Source: Gymnopilus junonius
Taxonomy: Eukaryota; Basidiomycota; Agaricomycetes; Agaricales; Galerinaceae
Assembly: GCA_015501075.1 (NCBI GenBank)
Contig: JADNYJ010000021.1
Coordinates: forward strand, 1-64,000
Direction: 5' to 3'
Length of the DNA: 64,000 nt
This document shows positions 55,240-64,000 of this stretch, piece by piece. Under the pieces are notes generated by a model, which saw nothing but the letters and a program-made list of their open reading frames with translations, had not been told where the DNA came from and did not search any database. Positions within the stretch are counted from its first letter, which is position 1, and the number at the start of each line of letters is the position of its first letter. The position numbers and the translations under genes are program-made.

Positions 55240-58200
55240 ATGTCCACCTCCGAGTTCGCTGCGGCGGACGACGAGTCTTACGTTGACTATGGGGGAGACG
55301 ATACGCAGCCCACATCAGAGATCCTGAGCGCTTTAGCTGCGGTGAACAGCCCCGTGAAGACTGAGCTCCAAGTCGAGCCCCAATTGCCGCCCCCGAGTGA
55401 ATATGATACCTTGTCCGCTCAGCTCGCCGAGAATCCACACAATCCAGAAGCCTGGCGAAGACTCGTCCGTGTCGCTGAAGACTCCAGAAATCTTGATAGA
55501 ATCAGTGCCGCCTACGATGCCCTTTTGAAGCAGTATCCCAACAATGTATGTGTCATACAGCAACCAACGCGTGTCTTGTCTTTTCTCCCCCTTGACCAAG
55601 GTCCTTGCTTGTGTAGGCCACTGCCCAGATCCGCTACATTACTCATTTCCTCAATGATCAGCAACAATCCGACAAGGTAGAAAGTCTATTCGTCCGGTTT
55701 TTGAAAAGCAGCCCGTGTGTCGAGTTATGGAAGTTTTATCTGACCTGTGTGCGGTATGTCGTCTGACTCAAGTGGCCGTTCCTTTTTTTTTCTTGATGTC
55801 GCGTCTGAACGCTACCCCGGCAGGCGACGCAACTCTGCCCCTCAACAGCGTGATACTATCAGGGTGTCGTACGAGTTTGCTCTGAATCACATCGGTCAAG
55901 ATAAGGATAGTGGCAGATATGGAACGATTACCTTCAGTTCCTACAAGCAGGAGAAGTGCGTCGCCGTGAATGCTTTTCTCGGTTTCTGACTCTGATTAAA
56001 CCCTCTTAGGCCGCTACGACATGGGACCAACAGCAGAAAATGGACGCACTACGAAGAGTGTACCATCGCGCGGTTCAGATCCCGCTAGATAATGTTGAGC
56101 GACTATGGCAGGAGCTTGAGGCATTCGAAACCGGCTTGAACAAGATCACAGCGAAAAAGTTTATGGCGGATCTCTCGCCAGCGCACATGCAAGCCCGCAC
56201 CGTCCTCCGCCAGCTGATCAACCACACAGCACCCCTGTTTCCCTCTAACGCTAACGGTCCTGATATGTTCTTACCCTCGCTACCAAGGTTTGATGCGTCG
56301 GAGAGGGCGCTGGTAGGCAAATGGAAGGCGTATCTGAAGTGGGAAGAGGGCAATCCTCTGGAACTCGATGAGAGAGATAAACCGACATTAATTCAACGGA
56401 TACAAATGGTGTATAGGAAAGCGGTGATTAGGATGCGATATTATACGGAAATTTGGTATGCCACTCGCTCTGTCGATATCAACGCTTGCTGATCTTTTTC
56501 AAAGGTTTATGGCTTACACCTGGACGAATAGCGTTGGTAAACAGGATGAGGCCTTGTCCATTTTGAAGGCTGGATTGGAAGCCAACCCGTCTAGGTAAGC
56601 TGCTTAATATACACCCCAGATTTTTCGCTAATTATCTGTTTAGTTTCCTCCTCACATTCGCTTATGCCGAAGCTCTCGAAGTAAAAAAGGAATATCAAGA
56701 AGTACACACTTTATATGAAAAGTTCCTCAATACCCTACGTGCCCAACTCGAAGAGCTTGAAAAATCCTCCGCCAACTCCTCTTTCTCCTCAGCCGGCGCT
56801 GGACCAAGTAATCCCAACAACAACGGCGTGCGTCAAGGCTCCGCTGGAGCCCTGCCAGGCTTTCAGACCGAGCCCGCTTCAAACGCGTCTTCGTTCAACA
56901 GCCAGACTTCCGATCCCGACAAGCCGCCTCAGGCGACGGAGCTGCAGAAGCGGCGGACGGAGTACGGGCTGGTGTGGATCATGTACATGCGCTTTGGGAT
57001 GCGCGCGGAGGGCGTGAAGAGTTCGCGGTCGATATTTGGCAGAGCGAGGAGAGATCGATGGGCGCCTTGGGAGACGTATGAAGCTTCAGGTGGGTTTTTT
57101 TAGCCATTGCTGCTTTTATCTTCCAAATTATATTTCTTGTTTGGTTTTTGCTTGTTGCACGATGCTGATTTTTCTTTTTCTTTCTTTTCAAGCTCTGATG
57201 GAATACCACTGCTCCGACGATAAAGGTATTGCAAGCCGTATATTTGAGAAGGGGATGGACGTATTTGGGGACGAGATCGAGTTTGTCGTGCGCTATCTCG
57301 GATTTCTGATATCTATCAATGACAAAAACAGTATGTTGATCTTTTTTTTAACTTTTGTTCACCGGACCGGATTTGTCATACTTACTGAATGTCTGCTATT
57401 TATAGATGCACGCGCACTTTTCGAACGCGTCATACCTACTTTCCCACCAGAACGCGCTCGGCCGCTTTGGGAGCGCTGGGCGAGATATGAGTATCAGTAT
57501 GGGGATCTCGAGGCGGCGTTGAGGCTTGAAAAGAGGATGGCGGAGGTGTATCCTTCAGGTATGCTCGATCTTTTATTTCAATAAACTTCAGGTATGGCGG
57601 CGCGTGTGTGTAACACTTTCTTCTCCTTCAGATCCTCCAATCAAACGCCTCGCACAGAGGCATATTTACCTAGGCACAGACGCGATTGCCGATCGCGATT
57701 TAGGATTCGCCGTCGCTAGACGTACAGCAACCACAGCAGGCAGCGCTCTAGGCCGCTCCGAAACCTCCCAGTCCCTCCTCTCCGGTTCTCAACAAGGCAA
57801 TGGCACCGGTGCTGCTGGTGGCGGGCCCAGCACGCACGGCAGCAAACGGCCTTCCTCGCCAGATCACAGGGTTAAGCGTGAAGATGGACGGACTGGCGGT
57901 GATTATGCCATGGGGCATAAAAGACAACGGTTACCATCGCCTGGGCCGCCGAGGAATGTTCCAGATAGAGATAGAGACGGGAGGTGGGACGGGCCTTCTT
58001 CTAGGCGGAGGTTCTCGCCTGCGCCTGCGCCTCCGCATGGGGTGTGGGACAGGGATGATAGGACTGGTCCGCCGCCTGGTGGGAGGAGAGAACCGATGGG
58101 GAGAGGTGGTAGGGATGATGATGATGGGAAGAGGCAGCAGCCGCTTCCTGGGGTACTGTCGTGGTTTATTGGGGAGTTGCCAGGTCCAAATTCGTTTGAT

Positions 58201-58441
58201 GGTGCGCCTTGTGCTTTTCTTGGTTTTGTCTCTGGGTCTATATGCTGATTTACGCGCGCGCGCTTTGGTTGTAGGTCCTGTGTTCCGAACTGATGATTTG
58301 ATGAATTTGTTCCGCAATGCAGTCATCCCGAGCACGTCTGCAAGACCAAAATCTCCACCTCCAGGCCCAGGTCGTGGACGGCCTCCTCCAGACTATGGTC
58401 CGTATCAAGGCCCAAACAGTGGTCGCGGACGACGGTACTAA
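55240..58441 (+). CDS. RNA14: mRNA 3'-end-processing protein RNA14 (CstF-77)
   Basis: Ten exons: 55240-55545, 55617-55753, 55824-55955, 56010-56455, 56505-56594, 56644-57089, 57193-57330, 57406-57558, 57632-58201, 58275-58441. They encode HAT (half-a-TPR) repeats: [81 protein letters not shown] disordered tail follows with a basic [15 protein letters not shown] patch, and the C-terminal part [21 protein letters not shown] is the short motif that binds the partner subunit. The protein is a scaffold of the cleavage and polyadenylation factor IA complex in the nucleus. Exon lengths total 2585 nt, one short of a full frame: a base is missing near 55915 inside the third exon. Confidence 0.9.
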
Positions 58442-59224
58442 CGTTTGTCGTTGATGTCTTTTGTTTCTTTGGGATACAAGTTGATGAAGAAGAGGCTTTT
58501 TTTGGCTTTTCTTTTTCTGAGCTTGAAAAAACGCGTGGCTTGGGTGACGATCCCTGCTTAAAGAGCGGGGCGCGACCGACCTGGATGGGATGGTCGAACG
58601 CTTACCCCTTGCACTTCTGGTGTTTATACTGTCTCCCCTACTTGGGCACGATACATATTTTCCTTGGGCTGGTTCTGTATATAATTCCGGCACGTTGTCC
58701 CTTCGTGCTGTGTTCCCTAGCCCCATTTCCCTCCCTTCGCCCGTCCGTCAAAGCCGAGGTCCACTGTTCATGTCATCAGGGCTTACCATAACCAGATGAC
58801 ACCAACTGCAACATGGTTAAGCACCCTTCATGTACCATACCAGGAGCTGGGTTATTTGTACCATACGTACGCATTCCGAGAAAAATATATCCAGTTGGTG
58901 GACCCAGTTACCGGGATAAGCGGGACGGACCTGGTTCTGTTGTGGTTTGATTGGCAAGGGAGTGTGGTCCACAAAAGAGGCGGACCAACCGGGTCTCACC
59001 GACGGGTCTCTTGCCTTATCACTTCGTCGTACCCCAGGTACATCGCCCAGGATCAGAGACCAAGTCTACAGTGCCAGTAAGCCTCCAAGGCCCCTAACCA
59101 CCTCCAACGATGGCTCTTCCATGCCGATTACTCACTTTCTTCTTCTTTCTACAGCACCCGCTCCAGGCCCCTCTGACCGTTCGTTCTTTCCAGGAACATA
59201 TTTTTTATCCTTTCAACTAATTCC
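58442..59224. other. Intergenic, promoter region of the next gene
   Basis: No ORF with domain support. A CT-rich stretch (58715-58760) and GGACC/GGTCC-rich text precede the start at 59225. Confidence 0.4.
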
Positions 59225-60937
59225 ATGGTGGCTAAAGTCGTCGTTTTGTACAAAGCCTTGCATATGGAGGTGTATATGAATACTATGAATCAGGGGACGA
59301 ACATGTCCATAAACGCACCGAGAAACGCTCATCAGGGCCCACAGCAACCGATGGCTTCACCTCAAGAGGTGCGTCAGGCAAGAGGGGGTTTCGCACAACA
59401 TTCCAGTGGCAACGCAACTTATTACTATCGTTATCTTTTCTTTTGATTTCTAGGAAATTCAACGACAATTGGATGAATTCAATCGATCGGTGACTATAAT
59501 CATATGGTACAAGGTAAGATGATGACATTCTCTCCTTTCTAATACCCGAAAAGTTCCCCCGCATTTCATTGTGCGTTTATTTTGAGAAAAGAAAGCCTGT
59601 TGACGGTCTTTCATTTTATTTTTGAACCCTGTGTGGAACGCGCTTCGCTAACTCCGTTTTACCTTTCATCAAGGCCAATGTAGAACCGATAAGATTACAG
59701 CAGATCTTGCCCACCTTTCCTTATTTCCACATGTCGCGATTCACCCAGCTCGTCCAGGACCTTGGTCTTAACGATTCATCGTACCTAGACACATATTACC
59801 CACTTACCGGTCAATGGGTACAACACACCATATCCACCGTACGGATGGTGGAGTCCCAGGAGCGGTTGTTGTATAAAGTTCGAAGATCATTGATTGAAGA
59901 AGGCCTGTCAGAAGCTCAGTGCGTAAGCCTTCGGGAGGAAATTCAGATGCTGTCACGTAACATCAGGTCAAATCCGTCCTGTACGGCCGATGCCCCATCT
60001 CCTGTATCGACACACACTCCCAGCAAGTCCTCGGGTCAAGCCACGGTGAAGACAAATTCTGATACCCAGAGCCCGAATCCGTTAAAGAGGTCCGCGCCTC
60101 GAGGAGACGGTGATGAAACGAGACACAGTCCCAAGATTCATGTCAGCAACGGTTATTACATGACCCATTCCGGTACGAGTACGATGGTGTCGAGCCCTGT
60201 GTCTGGGACCTCGCCATCTAATGGATCCACCTCTAACGTAACGAGTCCTCAATCCAGCACGCAAGATGAAAACAGCGTTTTTATGTACCAAAGCTTCTAT
60301 GGCGGCAGTTCGGGAAGCCAAGGTTCCCCGGAGGCAAGCAACGTCCTTCCACATTATCTCCTCAGCCCACAGGCATCCGCACCCATTCCCTACCACCCAC
60401 ATCCACCACTCAAGCGCTGGCCAAACGATTACACTGTATCTGAGTTATCCGCCGGTTTTCACGCCATGGATCTGCTTATCTCTCAATCGCCGACAGGCGC
60501 TAATATGACGCAGCGCACGGCATTTGAGCGTGTGTTTGGCAGCCGATATGTTAAGAGCACCGTCTGTCGGCATCGCGCTGTATGGCGAAAGGCACCGCGT
60601 CTCCTGCGCGAGCAGTTTGAGGCAATGGGGACCGACGAGAGGGCGTGCTGGGGCGAATTCGTGCGCCGCGTCGAGAATCGCCCACCTGGCAAACATTCCA
60701 GTCTCGACATGATGTCACCGGCTCCAGGCGGCGGTCTGGGTCATTATCCGTCGCAAAGTACACCTGAAGAAGAGGACGTCCATGGACAGGAATCAGTGAT
60801 GAGCTCCATCCAGAGCCAAGGTTAGTCATATACTATTGGTATTGTCATTCGTAATGGTCTATCTTTATTGACGTGAAATATTTCCAGTGTCTTCTAATCA
60901 GAATAACAATGCTATGCAGAATAGTAGGCCCTTTTAG
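59225..60937 (+). CDS. Basidiomycete-conserved protein of unknown function (466 aa)
   Basis: Four exons (59225-59368, 59454-59513, 59674-60820, 60888-60937) sum to 1401 nt. Two structured parts flank a Ser/Thr/Pro-rich disordered centre. The N-terminal one (EIQRQLDEFNRSVTIIWYK, VEPIRLQQILPTFPYFHMSR, FTQLVQDLGLNDSSYLD) is helical. The C-terminal one (YTVSELSAGFHAMDLLISQS, FERVFGSRYVKSTVCRHRAV, WRKAPRLLREQFEAMGTDER) looks like a small helical, possibly DNA-binding, domain. I do not recognise a family name; nuclear function is a guess. Starts at 59264 or 59279 are also possible. Confidence 0.7.
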
Positions 60938-61601
60938 ATACCTTCAAAGGCCATGGACTTGACTTACCTGATCGTCCTCAAACTCCCAGATATTAACGTC
61001 TACGACCCCTCCCGGAATCACATGGCGAACGGAGGACACAACAGCTGAAGAAGGCAGAAAAGCCGAGCGATTATGGAATAAATGACCCGGACATCATAAT
61101 TCTGGACCTATTTTCACCGCTTTTCTATAGGGTATTTCTGCGCTTTTTCCATCGTCACACATGCTACTCATTTACTATTTTTATTGGTCTGGCACCGTCG
61201 TCCTCAACTGTATTCTGTATTTCCTGCATTCCTCATATACCATGTACTTCATTTACTTCATTATGCCCACATCACTATTGATACGATTGCATGTACTGTA
61301 ACTTGGACTTGACTAACGGACGTCGCCTCATGGCTGCTTGCATGTAAATGGCTTTTGACAGGTGCAATGGGCAATGAAGGCCTCAATGATAAGTCGATAA
61401 CATGTCAAATATCCGTACTACAACCAAAAAGGTTGGTCATTGAAATGTATTCCAGCAAGGAATATGAAGGAAGGCATGGTGTTACTACAACGAAGAATTA
61501 CAGCACGGAAACAATGAATAGATCTAGAGTAGCTGCTGTCCATAGTAAATGATTAATTAGATTAGCAAACTAGACGTAACCCAAAAAAAGCGATTTAAAA
61601 A
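60938..61601. other. Intergenic between convergent genes, nothing seen
   Basis: 3' regions of two convergent genes. Contains AATAAA-like ends (AATAAATGACC at 61077) but no gene or repeat. Confidence 0.4.
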
Positions 61602-62475
61602 TCAGTTCTTCTCCGATGTCGGAAGAGGTTGTGCCTCTTCCTGCTGGAACTTCGCCTGAGCCGTTCTGATAGACTTCGAGCGCTTGATGGTGTTCAGAAG
61701 GCCTTGAGCGTGGTCAGGCTTCCAATCGTCCGGTAACCTTTCCTCCGATATCCACCGTCTGAAGTACTCCATTGGAATACCGGCCTTCGTCCGAGTCTTG
61801 ACCTCCCATACACCCAAGATGATGGCCATCTCTCCACGCGCGATCTCGGCATGAACGGAATCGATGGGACCACACTCTTTTTCTCTCCGCACGCGCGCCC
61901 GTGCGACATCTACAGCGTTTATCAGGAATCGCGCGCCACTTTCTGGCCCTGCAGCCTCGACTTCTTTCGCGCTCGGTCTGACATCTGCACATAACGCGTC
62001 CACTAAGGTCTGATCAATCTTGATGGGAGCGAGCTTGTTGTGTTCGGGCGTGTCTTGCCAGTCGTGATGCACGAGGCTGGCGTTATGTTCGACGGCGTTA
62101 TGCTTCCCGATGTCTTGGAGCGACAACCGTCCAAAGGGCTTGTGTAAGATAGCATAGCCGACATAGGCGAGGAAATAGGCTAGCGGGTATGATAGATTAT
62201 AGCACGCTCTGAGGCCCCGAGTGATGTCGAGTGCGCTGAGGTTCTTGCCGTCACGGGAGCTGTGTAAAAATGGCATCAGGGATGTCATCAAAAATTCGAT
62301 GAGATGAGAACGGGTGGACATACATGTAGCCATGGTTGGCCATGGTATTCAGAGCAGGGCATACCGAACGGCTATCGTCTGCTTGAGGGGGGCAAAACCT
62401 ATTCCCTCTACCAGTCACAGGACATGTTTTGCCCTGGTGTCCGTGAATCTCCGGATGACCTTCAGGGACAGACAT
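61602..62475 (-). CDS. Heme-thiolate peroxidase (chloroperoxidase/peroxygenase family)
   Basis: Two exons (62324-62475, 61602-62259) give 810 nt, 269 aa. The proximal heme ligand is the Cys of SRSVCPALNTMANHGYISRD, the PCP-like motif with NHGY and RDG. The acid-base region is IGKHNAVEHNASLVHHD, corresponding to the EHD-S motif with Asn in place of Asp. The length fits the short class of this superfamily. Members use hydrogen peroxide to oxygenate or halogenate organic substrates. The start MSVPEGHPEIHGHQG has no signal peptide, so this copy looks intracellular, unlike the secreted peroxygenases. A hydrophobic stretch upstream is in frame but lacks an ATG. Confidence 0.85.
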
Positions 62476-62951
62476 AGGGAGCTGTTCAAGACTTGAAGCG
62501 ACAAGAGGGGAGGGGATGAGAGGCAGACAAAGGGCGAGGAGGCTCAAGCGAGAAAATGCTGAGCAGGCAGCCTGACGTTTTAAACGATTGCACGGAACTG
62601 CCAAAGTCGGGCTTTTCTTAGAACGACAACATGAGGGGGGGTTCGGAATCAATAGTGGTGTTCAATTGAACAAGCGTGAGTTTGAGGAGAAATTGAGGCG
62701 GTGCCTGGCAGCCCTGGCGAACTTTCCGTATGCACTCTACCGAAATTAAAAGGAGGCATTAATCTCTAGATTCATCGTCATAAACAAACTTGTTTCACTG
62801 GGTCAAGTAATGAAAGGTAACTTCTCGTGTCTTCACCGTGGCTTACCATTTCGATGTTCTCAAGAACAAGGGAAACTGGGAACCGAGAACAGTACATAGT
62901 CGGCACTTTAATTCGCCGATCTTATCCTAAAAAAACGTTGCTCCATTTGTG

Positions 62952-63401
62952 CTAGCACAGCACGTGCCTTCGGAATCGACATTCCGTCTGCCCGTCCGAC
63001 GTCAGACGACATCGGACATGGCGCCAGTAGCGCTGAAAAATGACCTTTAAATAATTGGGATTCAAGTCAAATTGAAAAGTACAAGTTCCGTCCTCCAATC
63101 GATAAGTACCAGAAAAGTCTTCAACAAGCTTCTTCAGTCCGTATTGCTTCTGCCTAGAATGATTCATGAGGCGTTGTGCTTCCTCAGTGTCGATGTTGGC
63201 CCCTGACAACTTCTCATGTACGTATGAAGTCGTCGTCTGTGTATGAACACTGTAAAGGCGGAAAGCAGAAACCCCGACGATAAGTCGTTCGAAGTTTAGG
63301 AACAAGGGTAAATAATATTTCTTCTCTGAAGTATCCAGTGTATAATCAACTTTGAACATATATTTGCGCCTCATACCTATGCAACAACGATCACAATACA
63401 C
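62952..63401 (-). CDS. Hypothetical ORF, doubtful
   Basis: A 149-codon open frame reads GANIDTEEAQRLMNHSRQKQ and GTYRLEDGTCTFQFDLNPNY without recognisable domain. It begins beside the stop of the methyltransferase and could be its 3' region or a small separate gene. No intron or promoter support. Confidence 0.25.
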   Translation of the reverse strand: MYCDRCCIGMRRKYMFKVDYTLDTSEKKYYLPLFLNFERLIVGVSAFRLYSVHTQTTTSYVHEKLSGANIDTEEAQRLMNHSRQKQYGLKKLVEDFSGTYRLEDGTCTFQFDLNPNYLKVIFQRYWRHVRCRLTSDGQTECRFRRHVLC

Positions 63402-64000
63402 GTATTGACCAACTCATTATATGAAATTTAACACCAGATTGTTCGTTCTCCGATGTTTTGGAGTCCGATATGGCATTTCCTCCTACTTCCGTAACCTCAG
63501 TATACATGCTAACGCGAACGTCTTGATGAGGTCCAAAAACTTCTTCCACCCATAATGTCCGCCAGCTCTCCGGAGAATGGCAAAACATGCTGTAATCTGA
63601 TTGTGGAATTCCTGACTCTGTGCGGATGCCCTTAACGGGCATGACGACATGCTGACCGAAAATGATAGAGCCGGACTTTGGAAGAAGAAGCACTGCAAGG
63701 CGCTTCGCCAACACCAGCTGCCTCTCTTCTGAGAAGAGGTGGAAAAATGCTGAAGCATGAATAGCAGATATGCGGTGTCGGAGAGGGGTGAGCGATGTTA
63801 ATGTATTTAGGGACCCTTGACCAGAGCTGTGAGAGACAGCAAAGAGTCATTAAAGATATCACCCGGGATAAAAGCGGCTGTGAATGTCTCCGGAGTAGAC
63901 TTAAAAAGCTCGTGGCCGTATCTCCAAAAACCTGGTACATGGCAATTCGTTCATTGAAACAAATTACAGGACAAAGAAGAAGATAAAATTCACCTGCTTG
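63391..64000 (-). CDS. SAM-dependent methyltransferase, C-terminal part (runs off window)
   Basis: The minus-strand gene enters from beyond 64000. Exons visible: 63840-63935 (GHELFKSTPETFTAAFIPGD) and 63391-63838 (LRHRISAIHASAFFHLFSEE, LLPKSGSIIFGQHVVMP, YSMFCHSPESWRTLWVEEVF), ending MSWSIRVL. This block order (AIHASxxFHLFxEE, PxxGSxIFGxH, MFCHSPESW) is that of fungal small-molecule methyltransferases, often in secondary-metabolite pathways. The SAM-binding start is outside the window. The two parts lie in different frames, one base apart near 63835. The substrate is unknown. Confidence 0.65.

Noticed and set aside
1..64000. CRISPR array, prophage or plasmid origin
   Set aside because: No spaced identical repeats, integrase or replication genes; the DNA is clearly nuclear fungal.

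Overview
This window is nuclear DNA of a mushroom-forming basidiomycete (Agaricomycetes). The evidence is dense genes with many 45-70 bp GT..AG introns, intron-containing tRNAs, F-box proteins of the basidiomycete type, a FunK1-type kinase fragment, a heme-thiolate peroxidase, and housekeeping genes of clear fungal type. No bacterial, organellar or viral segment was recognised.

Layout. 1-5.4 kb: a small multi-exon membrane protein, then a minus-strand beta-trefoil (ricin-B-like) protein. 6.3-8.0 kb: an intronless F-box protein. 8.3 kb: tRNA-Gly(GCC) with an intron. 8.7-10.9 kb: a cytochrome P450. 11.5-14.1 kb: a DNA alkyltransferase and a divergent alpha/beta hydrolase ending in a peroxisomal-type SRL tripeptide. 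14.1-17.8 kb: no convincing ORF, but an orphan TATA/CT-rich promoter, intron-like signals and two related hairpins. 17.8-31.2 kb: a SAMHD1-like HD-domain dNTPase and the large ribosome-assembly gene URB1, divergent from a 456 bp shared promoter. 31.4-33.2 kb: a small secreted cysteine-rich protein, a broken paralogue, and a second tRNA-Gly(GCC). 33.3-35.8 kb: ETF-ubiquinone oxidoreductase.

35,926-44,132 is a complete 8,207 bp DNA transposon with 31 bp terminal inverted repeats (one mismatch), a 6 bp target duplication (GACTTC), subterminal TCCGGATA repeats and two genes: an intact Ulp1-type (C48) SUMO-protease-like gene and a D..D..DxxH transposase-like gene of a basidiomycete family (resembling DUF6589). 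The second gene is interrupted by two in-frame TGA codons. A 265 bp TA-flanked MITE and an AACTGGT-rich insert lie nested between the genes, and a tRNA-like pol III promoter sits in its left end. This element is the best candidate for a poorly described system.

45.3-64 kb: a conserved membrane protein, an F-box-like gene with an out-of-frame stretch, an intact F-box gene, a truncated F-box-type fragment, a truncated FunK1-like kinase, RNA14 (mRNA 3'-end processing), a basidiomycete-conserved protein of unknown function, a heme-thiolate peroxidase and the 3' part of a methyltransferase that runs off the window.

Several conserved genes (URB1, RNA14, the beta-trefoil gene, the methyltransferase) read correctly only if one base is restored. 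Since two of these are housekeeping genes, assembly deletions are at least as likely as real mutation, so single-frameshift 'pseudogenes' here should be treated cautiously. All exon models were made by eye from splice consensus and reading frame; those whose exons sum to a multiple of three are stated.
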